From positions 496,001 to 560,000 of the forward strand of contig CAVUPU010000003.1 of NCBI GenBank assembly GCA_963743425.1: a DNA stretch of 64,000 bases. The letters run 5' to 3'. A program made the translations under genes and the position numbers. This DNA is from JAJVID01 sp963743425 (lineage in GTDB: Bacteria; Acidobacteriota; Blastocatellia; RBC074). Position 1 is the stretch's first letter; each line of letters starts with the position of its first letter. Under the pieces are notes generated by a model. It was not told where the DNA came from and searched no databases. It worked only from the letters and a program-made list of their open reading frames with translations. Of this stretch, positions 47,459 to 57,048 are shown piece after piece.

Positions 47459-49876
47459 ATGCAAATACTGTTGCAAGACCTGCGCTACGCGGCGCGAATG
47501 TTGTTGAAGAATCCCGGCTTCACTTTGATCGCTGTTTTCACGCTGGCGTTGGGCATCGGCGCGAACGCGGCGATTTTCAGTGTCGTCAATTCGGTGTTGC
47601 TGCGTCCGTTGCCTTATCCGAACGCCGAACGATTGATGACCATTTGGGAGAACCATTCGGCGCGCAAAGGGCCGGAGAATGAATGGACTTCGCCTACGGG
47701 CTTTGAAGACTGGCGCGATCAGGCGAAATCCTTCGACCACGTCGTGGCGCTTCAGAACTGGCTGCCGACGCTGACCGGGCAAGGCGACCCGGAGCAATTG
47801 GTCGGCGCTCAGGTTTCGCATGACACATTCGCGATGCTCGGCGTCACGCCTGCGCTGGGCCGATCGTTTCGCCCGGAAGAAGATCAGCGAGGCGCTGAGA
47901 GCGTAGTCATCATAAGCGACAGATTGTGGCAGCGGCGATTCGGCGCGGATTCTTCGCTGGTCGGTAGGAGGATTTCGCTCAATGGCGAAAGCCGAATGAT
48001 CATCGGCGTCATGCCGGCGGGCTTCAAATTTCCGATCATTCCCAACGTCGATATCTGGCGGCCAATCCAGCCCGTCCTCAACCCCGGATGCCAGAGAGAT
48101 TGCATAACAGTCAGAGTGATGGCGCGACTGAAACCCGATGTGGCCGAGGCGCAAGCGCGCGCCGAGCTGAAAGCCATCGCCGCGCGAATCGAACAGCAGT
48201 TTCCCGACACGAACTCGAAGGTAGGCGTGACGCTTATTCCGCTGCGCGAATTTCTGGTCGGCCCGGTGAAGACGCAGATGCTGGCCCTGCTCGTCGCCGT
48301 CGGCTTCGTGCTGCTGATCGCGTGCGCGAATGTCGCAAGCCTGCTGCTGGCGCGGTCGGCGACACGAGAGAAAGAGATCGCCATACGAGCTTCACTCGGA
48401 GCCGGGAGATGGCGCATCGCGCGGCAGTTGTTGTCGGAGAGCCTGCTGCTGGCTGTGATCGGCGGAGCGGTGGGACTGTTGCTGTCGTACTGGCTGGTTG
48501 ATCTGCTGGTCAGTTTCAGCCCGCAGGGAACACCGCGTCTGGATGAGATCGGGGTAGACCGGCGCGTGCTGGGTTACACGATGGCGAGCGCGGTTATGAC
48601 CGGATTGTTATTTGGCGCGGCGCCGGTCTGGCAGCTTTTCAAATCCGACCTCAACCAATCGCTCCGCGATGGCGGCAAAGGCTTACAGGTCGCGCGGAGC
48701 GGTCGCCGCGCTCTCAGCGCTCTGGTGGTGGCCGAGACCGCGCTGGCGCTGATGCTGCTTGTCGGCGCGGGGCTGCTGATCAGAAGTTTCATTCAGCTTC
48801 AACGAGTTGACCCCGGCTTCGACCCGCGCAACGTATTAGCCGCCTTCGTGACACTGCCGCAGGCGGTCTATCCCGAACGCAATCAGATCGCTCCTTTTTA
48901 CAGCCAGCTTCTGGAGCGGATCAAGACGCTCCCCGGCGCGCAATCGGCCGCTGTGGTTTCGTCGCTTCCGCTCGCAGGCTTCGACTCAGACGCCGGATTC
49001 GTGATCGAAGGCCGTCCCGAGCCTCAGCCCAATCAACGGCCTGTGACGTGGTACAGCTCCATAAGCCACGACTATTTCCGGACGATGGGCATGCGGCTCG
49101 TCGCGGGGCGCGAGTTTACCGAACGCGATCACGAGACTTCACCCAGAGTCGTCATCATCAGCGAGACAACAGCGCGTCGTCACTTCCCGAACGAGGACCC
49201 GATCGGCAAGCGCATCGGCAACGGGCTTCCCGACGGCTGGCGCGAGATCGTCGGCGTAACGGCTGACGTGAAACATTTCGGCCTGAGCCAGGACGCGCGC
49301 GCGTCAATGTTTTTTCCCGACCGCCAGCAGCCGTCGAGGCCGATGTTCATTGTCGCCCGCACGTCGGCTGATCCATTGAGCCTGAGCTCGGCGCTGCGTG
49401 GCGCGGTCGCCGCGATGGATAAAAACCTGGCCGTCTCGAACATCAGCGCGATGGAAGAGATTATGGCGCAATCAATCGGGCAGGAGCGATTCACGCTGTT
49501 GCTGCTGGGCCTCTTTTCATCGCTCGCGCTGCTGCTCGCGGTCGCGGGCAGTTACGGCGTGATGTCTTATGCCGTCGCGCAGCGGACTCATGAGATCGGC
49601 GTTCGCGTGGCTCTGGGAGCGCAGACCCGCGATGTGTTGAAGCTGGTTGTCGCTCAGGGAATGGCCCTCGTGTTAGCGGGCGTGGCAATCGGGCTGGCCT
49701 CGTCCCTCGCGCTGACCAGATTCATACGTGGGTTGCTCTTCGGCGTGAGCGCGACCGATCCGATCACGTTTGTTGGCGTGGCGGCGCTGCTGGCGGTGGT
49801 TGCGCTCATCGTGTGCTATGTGCCGGCTCGCCGGGCGGCGAAAGTTGATCCGATGGTCGCATTGAGGTGTGAATAG
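47459..49876 (+). CDS. ADOP-family permease 2
   Basis: 805 residues from MQILLQDLRYAARMLL, with GGAGGAGG upstream. The same two-module plan is complete: first helix with GIGANAAIFSVVNSVLL, first FtsX at LLIACANVASLLLARSATRE, second half from LVVAETALALMLLVGAGLLI, end AKVDPMVALRCE. The periplasmic domain includes a DCI segment (PGCQRDCITVRVMARLKP), one of the few Cys pairs in the array. Separated from gene 1 by 45 bases; genes 1 and 2 could be co-transcribed. Confidence 0.9.
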   Translation: MQILLQDLRYAARMLLKNPGFTLIAVFTLALGIGANAAIFSVVNSVLLRPLPYPNAERLMTIWENHSARKGPENEWTSPTGFEDWRDQAKSFDHVVALQNWLPTLTGQGDPEQLVGAQVSHDTFAMLGVTPALGRSFRPEEDQRGAESVVIISDRLWQRRFGADSSLVGRRISLNGESRMIIGVMPAGFKFPIIPNVDIWRPIQPVLNPGCQRDCITVRVMARLKPDVAEAQARAELKAIAARIEQQFPDTNSKVGVTLIPLREFLVGPVKTQMLALLVAVGFVLLIACANVASLLLARSATREKEIAIRASLGAGRWRIARQLLSESLLLAVIGGAVGLLLSYWLVDLLVSFSPQGTPRLDEIGVDRRVLGYTMASAVMTGLLFGAAPVWQLFKSDLNQSLRDGGKGLQVARSGRRALSALVVAETALALMLLVGAGLLIRSFIQLQRVDPGFDPRNVLAAFVTLPQAVYPERNQIAPFYSQLLERIKTLPGAQSAAVVSSLPLAGFDSDAGFVIEGRPEPQPNQRPVTWYSSISHDYFRTMGMRLVAGREFTERDHETSPRVVIISETTARRHFPNEDPIGKRIGNGLPDGWREIVGVTADVKHFGLSQDARASMFFPDRQQPSRPMFIVARTSADPLSLSSALRGAVAAMDKNLAVSNISAMEEIMAQSIGQERFTLLLLGLFSSLALLLAVAGSYGVMSYAVAQRTHEIGVRVALGAQTRDVLKLVVAQGMALVLAGVAIGLASSLALTRFIRGLLFGVSATDPITFVGVAALLAVVALIVCYVPARRAAKVDPMVALRCE

Positions 49877-50026
49877 GTTTCAGGTTTCAGGTTTCAGGTT
49901 TCAGGTTTCAGGTTTCAGGTTTCAGGTTTCAGGTTTCAGGTTTCAGGTTTCAGGTTTCAGGTTTCAGGTTTCAGGTTTCAGGTTTCAGGTTTCAGGTTTC
50001 AGGTTTCAGGTTTCAGGTTTCAGGTT
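49875..50026. repeat. Heptamer tandem repeat, 21 copies of AGGTTTC
   Basis: Twenty-one perfect copies of AGGTTTC (49875-50021) and a partial copy, starting on the stop codon of the preceding permease gene. It is followed by complementary-type heptamers (CTGACACCTGACACCTGG, about 50050-50068) before the next gene. Because seven is not a multiple of three the tract is open in more than one frame, but it is not coding. Confidence 0.95.
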
Positions 50027-50082
50027 AGTAATTTTCAGCGTCATTCTGTTACTGACACCTGACACCTGGCTCTGGAGGAATT

Positions 50083-52515
50083 ATGCAAACTTTCTGGCAG
50101 GATTTGCGGTACGGTATGCGAATGTTGCTGAAGAAGCCCGGCTTCACGCTGATCGCTGTGATTACGCTGGCGTCGGGAATCGGCGCGAACACTGCGATCT
50201 TTAGCGTGGTGAATGCCGTGCTATTGCGCCCCCTGCCTTACCGCGACGCTGAGCGCATTGTGGCGATTCAGGAATTGAATCCGCAGGGGAATCGAATTCA
50301 AGTTACTTCCGCCAACTTCCTCGACTGGCGCGCGCAGAACACAGTCTTCGCGCAGCTTGCGGCCATTCGGTCGCTGCAATCCAATCTTGCGAATGACGGG
50401 CAGGCGGAGCGAATTGAGGCGGCGATCACGTCGGCGAATTTCTTCGATGTTTTCGGCGCGCGACCGCAGGCGGGACGGCTCTTTGCGCCTGCCGATGAAC
50501 AAGCGGGTCACGCGCCGGTCGTCGTCCTCAGCCACAGACTGTGGCAGCGGAGATTTGGCGGGGCGGCGAGCGCCGTCGGTCAACAACTGATCCTTGACGG
50601 CAAAAGCTATACGGTCATCGGCGTCGCGCCTGCGGGATTTCAGTATCCGGACAAAACCGAACTGTGGTTTCCGCCGCTGCGACTCGCCCCGGAAATCAAC
50701 GAGACGGCCGACGTGACGCAGATGCGTGGCCTGGGTTATCTGAGCGCAGTGGCGCGGCTCAAGCCTGCGGTTTCGCTGGAACAGGCAAAGGCCGAGATGG
50801 AGACGATCACCGCCCGCTTGCGAAAGCAGTACCCGGTAACCAACAACAATCGCTTCAACCGCGTCACTCCGCTGCAAACGCACCTGGTCGGCGAGACGAG
50901 CCGATTGCTCTGGCTGTTGTTCGGCGCGGTCGGTTGTGTGTTGTTGATCGCGTGCGCCAACGTCGCCAACCTGTTGCTGGCGCGGGCGACGACGCGGCGT
51001 CGCGAATTGGCGGTGCGCGCCGCTCTGGGCGCGACGCGCGGGCGGATGTTGCGGCAGTTGCTGACAGAAAGTTTGTCGTTAGCTCTGGCCGGCGGCCTGC
51101 TCGGTCTGTTGCTGGCGTGGTGGAGCGTGGACGCCCTGACGCGATTGCTGCCGGCGAACTTCCCGCGCCTGGGCGAGATCGAGCTCGATCTGCCGGCGCT
51201 CGGCTTCGCGCTGCTGGCGTCTATGGCGACGGCGATCATCTTTGGCCTCGCTCCGGCGTGGCAAAGCGCGCAGATCGAACTGCAGGAAGCGTTTAAAGAG
51301 AGCGCGCGGGGCAGCGTCGGGGCGCGGCGCAGTCGTTTGCGCGGCGCGCTGGTGACCGCTGAGGTCGCGCTGTCGCTGTCGCTGCTGGTCAGCGCGGGGT
51401 TGCTCTTTCGCAGCTTCCTGCGCTTACAGGCTGTGAACGCGGGCTTCGACGCAGAGGGCGTATTGACGATGCGGCTCGCGCCGTCGGGGACAAATTTCCG
51501 CGAAGACCCGCAGTACATCGGCTTTTATCAAAAGGTGACCGAGAAGATCGCGGCAATTGCTGGCGTCGAGGCGGTCGGCGCAATCAACACGCTGCCCCTT
51601 TCGAAAGGCCCGACCTTCGATTTCCGCGTCGAGGGGCAGCCGGAGAGGCCTGTGGATCAATGGCCCGGCGCGAATTATCGCAACGTCACACCGGACTATT
51701 TCCGCGCTATGAAGATTCCTATCGCGCAAGGCCGCGCCTTCATTGAACGCGAGAACGAATCAGCCCCGCTGGTTGTGATCATCAATCAAGCTGTCGCCGC
51801 GCGCGACTTCGCGGGCCAGAACCCCGTCGGCAAACGCATTAACTTCGGTGGTCGTGATCGCAGCGGACAACCCATCTGGCATGAAATCGTCGGCGTCGCC
51901 GCCAACGTCAGCAATAAGGAGTTGCAGAGCGAAGCCGAGCCGGAGATTTACACCGCCGCTTGGCAAGACGCTTTCGCCGGAATGACCTTTATCATTCGCG
52001 CATCGGTCGAACCCGCGAGTCTGGCGACGGCCGTGCGGCAAGCGGTGCGGGAGGCTGATCCAGCGCAGCCTGTATCTGATTTGCGCGCGATGGAAACCGT
52101 CGTCGGGGAAGCCGTGACGCAGGAGCGGTTCAATTTGACTTTGCTTGGTCTTTTCGGCGGCTTGGCGCTGTTACTGTCGGCGGCAGGCATCTACGGCGTG
52201 ACTTCTTACGCCGTGGCGCAACGCACGCAGGAGATCGGCATTCGCAAAGCCCTGGGCGCGCAGAGCGGCGATGTGCTGCGATTAGTGATTCGGCAAGGAA
52301 TGGCGGCTGTCCTGCCCGGCGTCGTAATTGGGCTGGCCCTTGCGATTGCCGCGACGCGCGTGATGAAGAGCTTGCTCTTCGGCGTAGGCGCGACTGACCC
52401 ACTGACGTTTGCCGTGATTGTGTTGTTACTGTTGTCTGTCGCCTTGCTGGCATGCTGGATTCCGGCGCGACGGGCGACGAAGGTGGACCCGATGATAGCG
52501 CTCAGATGCGAATAG
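50083..52515 (+). CDS. ADOP-family permease 3
   Basis: 810 residues, start MQTFWQDLRYGMRMLL with TCTGGAGGAATT before it. Complete two-module architecture: FSVVNAVLLRPLPY after the first helix, first FtsX at LLIACANVANLLLARATTRR, the second periplasmic domain beginning after LLVSAGLLFRSFLRLQ, and the final FtsX with YAVAQRTQEIGIRKALGA ending TKVDPMIALRCE. The upstream leader holds the heptamer repeat tract. Confidence 0.9.
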   Translation: MQTFWQDLRYGMRMLLKKPGFTLIAVITLASGIGANTAIFSVVNAVLLRPLPYRDAERIVAIQELNPQGNRIQVTSANFLDWRAQNTVFAQLAAIRSLQSNLANDGQAERIEAAITSANFFDVFGARPQAGRLFAPADEQAGHAPVVVLSHRLWQRRFGGAASAVGQQLILDGKSYTVIGVAPAGFQYPDKTELWFPPLRLAPEINETADVTQMRGLGYLSAVARLKPAVSLEQAKAEMETITARLRKQYPVTNNNRFNRVTPLQTHLVGETSRLLWLLFGAVGCVLLIACANVANLLLARATTRRRELAVRAALGATRGRMLRQLLTESLSLALAGGLLGLLLAWWSVDALTRLLPANFPRLGEIELDLPALGFALLASMATAIIFGLAPAWQSAQIELQEAFKESARGSVGARRSRLRGALVTAEVALSLSLLVSAGLLFRSFLRLQAVNAGFDAEGVLTMRLAPSGTNFREDPQYIGFYQKVTEKIAAIAGVEAVGAINTLPLSKGPTFDFRVEGQPERPVDQWPGANYRNVTPDYFRAMKIPIAQGRAFIERENESAPLVVIINQAVAARDFAGQNPVGKRINFGGRDRSGQPIWHEIVGVAANVSNKELQSEAEPEIYTAAWQDAFAGMTFIIRASVEPASLATAVRQAVREADPAQPVSDLRAMETVVGEAVTQERFNLTLLGLFGGLALLLSAAGIYGVTSYAVAQRTQEIGIRKALGAQSGDVLRLVIRQGMAAVLPGVVIGLALAIAATRVMKSLLFGVGATDPLTFAVIVLLLLSVALLACWIPARRATKVDPMIALRCE

Positions 52516-52612
52516 ATATCAGGTGTCAGGTGTCAGGTGTCAGATGTCAGGTGTCAGAGTCCTATCTGGAACGTGGAACCTGGAACCTGGAACCTGGAAC
52601 CTGACACCTGGC
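52516..52612. repeat. Two heptamer tracts with inverted partners
   Basis: Five copies of AGGTGTC or a one-base variant (about 52520-52555) are followed by four of GGAACCT (about 52573-52602), then GACACCTGG. The AGGTGTC copies can pair with the final CTGACACCT to form a hairpin across the intergenic region between permeases 3 and 4. Confidence 0.85.
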
Positions 52613-52624
52613 TCTGGAGGAACT

Positions 52625-55231
52625 ATGCAAACCCTTTGGCAAGACCTGCGTTACGGCGCGCGAATGTTGCTCAAACAGAAAGGCGTGACGGCGATTGCCG
52701 TACTGTCATTGGCGCTCGGCATCGGCGCGAATACGGCGCTGTTCAGCGTTGTGGATGCGATGTTGTTGAAGCTATTGCCGGTCAGGGAACCGGAGCGGCT
52801 GGTGTTGTTCCAATCCTACGCGCCGCGCGAATTCGATCCGGGCGGCTACGGCGGCAATTCCATTACTGATCCGGTGACCGGGCAACGGCGGAGGACGTCG
52901 TTCCCGTATGTCAGCTATCAACGAATGCGCGAGCAGCAGAAACAGCAACAGGGCGCGCTGTCCGACGTCTTTGCTTTCGACAGATTCAATGTGAATCTGC
53001 AGGCCGATGGGCTAGCCGACGTCGCCAACGGGCAAGTCGTCACGGGCAATTATCACGTGGGCTTGGGCGTGCGACCTCTGCTGGGGCGTTTGTTGACGGA
53101 TGAGGACGACAAGGCTTCGGCCAATCCGGTCGCGGTGCTGAGCTATCGGTACTGGCAAAAAAAATTCGGCGGCGATGCGGAGATCGTGGGCAAACAAATC
53201 AACCTCAACAATCGCGCCTTCACGGTGATTGGCGTGACGCCGCGCGGCTTTGAAGGCGCGGGGAATGTCGGCCTGACGGAGGATGTGACGATTCCGCTGG
53301 CGATGGAGCCGCTCCTCAACTCCGACCCAAAACGCTCGGTGCTGTATGGCGCAGGGCACTGGAGGTTGCGAATTATGGGGCGGCTGAAACCGGGCGCAAC
53401 CATCCAGCAGGCGCAGGCGCAACTCGAAACCACGTTTCAGCAATCGGTGACCGAACATCGCGCCGCGCGCAATACGCAATCGCTCGCCAGTGGCGGCAAT
53501 GCGATCAGCCCGCTCGACCCGAAAGTTTATCCGCGCCTGGCATTCATATCCGGCAGCCAGGGCGAGATGAATTATCGTGAGGATTACGCGCCCTCGCTTT
53601 ATCTGCTGCTCGGAGTTGTCGGAATGGTCCTGCTGATCGCCTGCGCTAACGTAGCCAATCTGTTGCTTTCACGCGCGGCTTCGCGGCAAAAAGAGATCGG
53701 CGTGCGCCTGGCGTTAGGCGCGAGTCGCTGGCGTTTGATACGGCAATTGCTGACCGAAAGCGTGTTGCTCGCGGCAGTCGGCGGCGCGCTGGGATTGGTG
53801 TTTGCGATGTGGATCAAAGACGGCTTGCTGGCGGTCAGCGACTGGGGGCCGAGCGCGCTCGAAACCAAACTGGACTGGCGCGCGCTGGGCTTCACGCTGG
53901 GCTTGTCGTTATTAACCGGAATCATCTTCGGCCTTGCTCCGGCGTGGCGGGCGACCAAAGTGGATTTGACGCCGGCGCTCAAAGACAGCGGGCGCGGTTC
54001 GAGCGCCGCGTCGCGTTCGCTGCTGAGTCGTGGACTGGTCGTGACGCAGGTTGCGTTGTCGTTGCTGTTACTGATCGGCGCGGGTTTGTTCGTGCGCACG
54101 CTGCTGAATTTGCAGCGCGTTGATCCGGGGTTCAATACGAAAAACCTGCTGATGTTCAAGGTCGCTCCGGGTTTGAACGGCTACAAAGATGAACGGCTCG
54201 CGCAGCTTTATGAGCGGATAAGCGAGCGGCTGGAATCGCTGCCGGGCGCCTCGAAAGTGACGTTTTCCCGCACGCCGCTCCTTGCGGACAATGACAGTGA
54301 GGGCCCCGTTTATTTGCGCGGCGCGTTGACTGCCGCGCCAGATGCTGATGGCCGCATCCGGCCGACGGGCTACAGCTATAGGCTGTATGGGCGCGAAAAC
54401 TTTTTGGAGACGATGGAAATTCCGCTGCTGGCCGGACGCAGCTTCACGCGACAGGATGACGAGCGCGCGCCCAAAGTCGTCGTCGTCAATCAGACCTTCG
54501 CCAACCGGTTCTTCCCGAATGAATCGCTCATAGGTAAACGCTTCACGGTTGATCCGAAAAAGCCGGACGAAATCGAGATCGTCGGCCTCGTCAAAGACGC
54601 CAGATACGCCAGACAGCGCGATGACGCGCCACCGACGATGTACCTGCCGTGGAGACAGGCGGCCACCGTCATGCCGGAAGCGAACTTCGAACTGCGAGCC
54701 ACGGGCGAGCCTCGTGCGCTGATTGCCGCCGTGAGGCAGGCCGTGCGCGAAGTGGACGAAACACTGCCGCTCCGCAGCGTCAAAACCCAGGTCGAACAAG
54801 CGGACGAAACGCTGCGGATGGAACGGCTGTTCGCCAAACTCGTCACGCTCTTCGGCTTGCTCGCGCAGCAACTCGCCTCCATCGGTTTATTCGGCGTATT
54901 GGCGTATGCCGTCTCGCAACGCACGCGCGAAATCGGCATCCGCATGGCGCTCGGCGCTTCACAAACCGGCGTGATGAAAATGGTCATCAGGCAAGGCATG
55001 ACTCTGGCGGTTATCGGCGTCGCGCTGGGCTTGGGCGGCGCATACTTGCTGACAAAGTACCTGGAAAGCTGGGTGAACTTGTCGAGGATGTTGTATGGCA
55101 TCAGACCGAATGATCCGCTGACGTATGGCGTGATGGCAGTCTTGTTGACGGCCGTGGCGTTGATTGCCTGTTACCTTCCGGCGCGGCGGGCGACGAAGGT
55201 GGATCCGATGGTCGCGCTCAGATGTGAATGA
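52625..55231 (+). CDS. ADOP-family permease 4
   Basis: 868 residues from MQTLWQDLRYGARMLL (GGAGGAACT upstream), longer than its neighbours. It has an enlarged first periplasmic domain with a polar insertion (QRMREQQKQQQGALSDVFAF). First FtsX at LLIACANVANLLLSRAASRQ, central helix LVVTQVALSLLLLIGAGLFV, last block YAVSQRTREIGIRMALGAS to TKVDPMVALRCE. An in-frame upstream extension through the heptamer tract is not coding. It belongs to a different subgroup from permeases 1-3. Confidence 0.9.
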   Translation: MQTLWQDLRYGARMLLKQKGVTAIAVLSLALGIGANTALFSVVDAMLLKLLPVREPERLVLFQSYAPREFDPGGYGGNSITDPVTGQRRRTSFPYVSYQRMREQQKQQQGALSDVFAFDRFNVNLQADGLADVANGQVVTGNYHVGLGVRPLLGRLLTDEDDKASANPVAVLSYRYWQKKFGGDAEIVGKQINLNNRAFTVIGVTPRGFEGAGNVGLTEDVTIPLAMEPLLNSDPKRSVLYGAGHWRLRIMGRLKPGATIQQAQAQLETTFQQSVTEHRAARNTQSLASGGNAISPLDPKVYPRLAFISGSQGEMNYREDYAPSLYLLLGVVGMVLLIACANVANLLLSRAASRQKEIGVRLALGASRWRLIRQLLTESVLLAAVGGALGLVFAMWIKDGLLAVSDWGPSALETKLDWRALGFTLGLSLLTGIIFGLAPAWRATKVDLTPALKDSGRGSSAASRSLLSRGLVVTQVALSLLLLIGAGLFVRTLLNLQRVDPGFNTKNLLMFKVAPGLNGYKDERLAQLYERISERLESLPGASKVTFSRTPLLADNDSEGPVYLRGALTAAPDADGRIRPTGYSYRLYGRENFLETMEIPLLAGRSFTRQDDERAPKVVVVNQTFANRFFPNESLIGKRFTVDPKKPDEIEIVGLVKDARYARQRDDAPPTMYLPWRQAATVMPEANFELRATGEPRALIAAVRQAVREVDETLPLRSVKTQVEQADETLRMERLFAKLVTLFGLLAQQLASIGLFGVLAYAVSQRTREIGIRMALGASQTGVMKMVIRQGMTLAVIGVALGLGGAYLLTKYLESWVNLSRMLYGIRPNDPLTYGVMAVLLTAVALIACYLPARRATKVDPMVALRCE

Positions 55232-55255
55232 GCCGAACCCGGCAAGGAGAAATCA

Positions 55256-55626
55256 ATGAATAGACGACGCGGAGCAAATCGGATTTCGACATCTGGGTGG
55301 TGGACAAAACGGCGACTGGCCCGCCTTCATGGGACGCGCCCAAGCCTCTCGAAGCGCCGATCAACACCCCGGCGCAAGAGTTTTACCCTTCGGTCGCGGC
55401 CGATGGGACGCTCTACTTCAGCTCTAATCGTGAAGGCGGCAAAGGGCGCGGCGACATCTATCGCGCGCGCCTCATTGACGGGAAATACGCCGAGCCGGAA
55501 AACCTCGGCGAGATGATCAACTCACAATTCTTCGAGGGCGATCCCTATATCGCGCCTGACGAGAGCTATTTGATCTTTGTCTCCTATGGTCGTCCCGAGG
55601 GACAGGGCGACGGCGACATTTACCTC
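55256..55626 (+). pseudogene. Truncated PD40/TolB-like beta-propeller gene
   Basis: A start ATG with AAGGAGA lies at 55256, but after nine codons the homologous frame is a different one (SDFDIWVVDKTATGPPSW, then FYPSVAADGTLYFSSNREGG, then GDIYRARLIDGKYAEP). These are PD40 propeller motifs. The gene is broken at its start by deletion or frameshift and ends at about 55626, where it fuses to the permease fragment. Remnant. Confidence 0.7.
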
Positions 55627-55751
55627 CCCTTTGGCAAGACCTGCGCTACGGCGCACGAATGTTATTGAGGAAACCCGGCATCACGTTGATTGCAGGGGTT
55701 ACGCTGGCTCTCGGCATCGGCGCGAATACTGCGATCTTCAGCGTCGTGTGA
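55627..55751 (+). pseudogene. N-terminal fragment of an ADOP permease
   Basis: Encodes WQDLRYGARMLLRKPGITLI then TLALGIGANTAIFSVV and stops at TGA 55749. This is the first 40 residues of an ADOP permease including its first helix. The junction with the preceding propeller remnant lies in CCCTTTGGCAAGACCTGCG, which matches the start of permease 4. The remainder of a permease resumes after the amidohydrolase. Confidence 0.8.
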
Positions 55752-55770
55752 GCGAACGGAAGGAGAACCT

Positions 55771-57024
55771 ATGATGCGATTCGCAAGAATAATTCCGGTC
55801 GCCTTTGGCCTGCTGGCAGTTTGCGCTTTTGCGCAACAGCCTGGTTCACAGACGCCGGCGCGCGGCAAACGCCTCGTGATTGCGGCAAGCGCGTTGCTGG
55901 ATGGCAAAGGTCACGTGTTACGCAACACGCGCATTGTGATCGAGGGCGCAAGGATTGTCGCCATTGACCCGAAGGCCGGGCCGGTGGATTACGACCTGCG
56001 TGGCCTGACGGTGATGCCGGGCTGGATTGATATGCACGCGCATCTTACTTCGAGCTTCGGCAAGGACGGGAAATTTGGCAGTGAAATGACCGCTGAAGAA
56101 AGCGCCTATCGAACGGCCTCGAACGCCTGGGTGACGCTGCTGGGCGGCTTCACGACGGTGCAAACCATGAGCCAGGCGGTTGCCTTGCGTGACGCCATTG
56201 CGAATGGGTTGCTGCCTGGGCCACGCATCCTGACCATCGTTCAGGACTTGCCAGGACGGGGCGAGCAGTCCGGGACGCCGGACGAACTCCGCGCTTACGT
56301 GCGGAAACAAAAGGAAGCAGGCGCAGACATCATCAAAATCTATGCGTCGGGCGGCATGACGCGTGGCGCAAAGACATTGTCTCAAGAACAATTGAACGCA
56401 GTTTGTGATGAGGCGAAGAAGCAAGGGTTGCGCACACACGTGCATGCCTACAGAGACGCCGTTCCCGCCGCCACGCTGGCGGGTTGCGCACAAATTGAAC
56501 ACGGAGTCGGCGCCACAGACGACGATCTGAAATTGATGGCTGAAAAAGGAACCTATCTCGATCCGCAGGGAGGAGCCTTATTTGAAAGCTACATCCTGAA
56601 CAAAGCCCGCTATGCCGGTACGCCTTACTTTGCCAAGACCGAAGAGGGGGTGGTGGAGGACTACAAGCCCGCTATACAGATGAGCCAGGAATTCCTGCGG
56701 CGAGCGGCGAAGATCAAAGGATTGAAGATCGTGTTTGGCTCTGACGCGCTGGCGGGCCTGCACGGGCGCAATGCGGAAGAGTTCATCAATCGCGTGCGCG
56801 ACTGTGGAGTAGACCCAATGGCGGCGCTGGTTTCCGCCAATTCACTGGCGGCGGAATCGATGGGGATGGCGGATCAGATCGGCTCCATCGCGCCCGGCTT
56901 GCAGGCGGACGTCATAGCGCTCGATGGCGACCCGCTGAAAGACATCACCGCCGTACGGCGCGTCGTTTTTGTGATGAAGGGCGGTGTTGTTTACAAACAC
57001 GCCGCGCGCGGCGCGACCCCTTAA
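55771..57024 (+). CDS. Exported amidohydrolase (imidazolonepropionase/prolidase-like)
   Basis: 417 residues with a signal peptide (ARIIPVAFGLLAVCAFA). Metal ligands are visible in WIDMHAHLTSS, the carboxylated Lys region ADIIKIYASGGM, THVHAYRDA, QIEHGVGA and the Asp in VFGSDALAG. These match the large family of secreted amidohydrolases annotated as Xaa-Pro dipeptidases or imidazolonepropionase-like; the substrate is open. AAGGAGAA precedes the ATG. It sits between the two ends of a broken permease gene and replaces about 0.7 kb of it. Confidence 0.88.
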   Translation: MMRFARIIPVAFGLLAVCAFAQQPGSQTPARGKRLVIAASALLDGKGHVLRNTRIVIEGARIVAIDPKAGPVDYDLRGLTVMPGWIDMHAHLTSSFGKDGKFGSEMTAEESAYRTASNAWVTLLGGFTTVQTMSQAVALRDAIANGLLPGPRILTIVQDLPGRGEQSGTPDELRAYVRKQKEAGADIIKIYASGGMTRGAKTLSQEQLNAVCDEAKKQGLRTHVHAYRDAVPAATLAGCAQIEHGVGATDDDLKLMAEKGTYLDPQGGALFESYILNKARYAGTPYFAKTEEGVVEDYKPAIQMSQEFLRRAAKIKGLKIVFGSDALAGLHGRNAEEFINRVRDCGVDPMAALVSANSLAAESMGMADQIGSIAPGLQADVIALDGDPLKDITAVRRVVFVMKGGVVYKHAARGATP

Positions 57025-57048
57025 CCCGTTGATGAGAAGGATGTTGAT

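Noticed and set aside
49875..50026. Possible CRISPR array
   Set aside because: The repeats are seven bases with no spacers, and no cas genes are present.
49869..50204. Open frame of repeated FQVSGFR units
   Set aside because: It is a translation of the AGGTTTC heptamer tract; a 21-base period gives a seven-residue peptide repeat without coding meaning.
52523..52624. N-terminal extension of permease 4
   Set aside because: It translates the heptamer repeats (GTWNLEPGTWNL); all other permeases start at the ATG after GGAGGAA.
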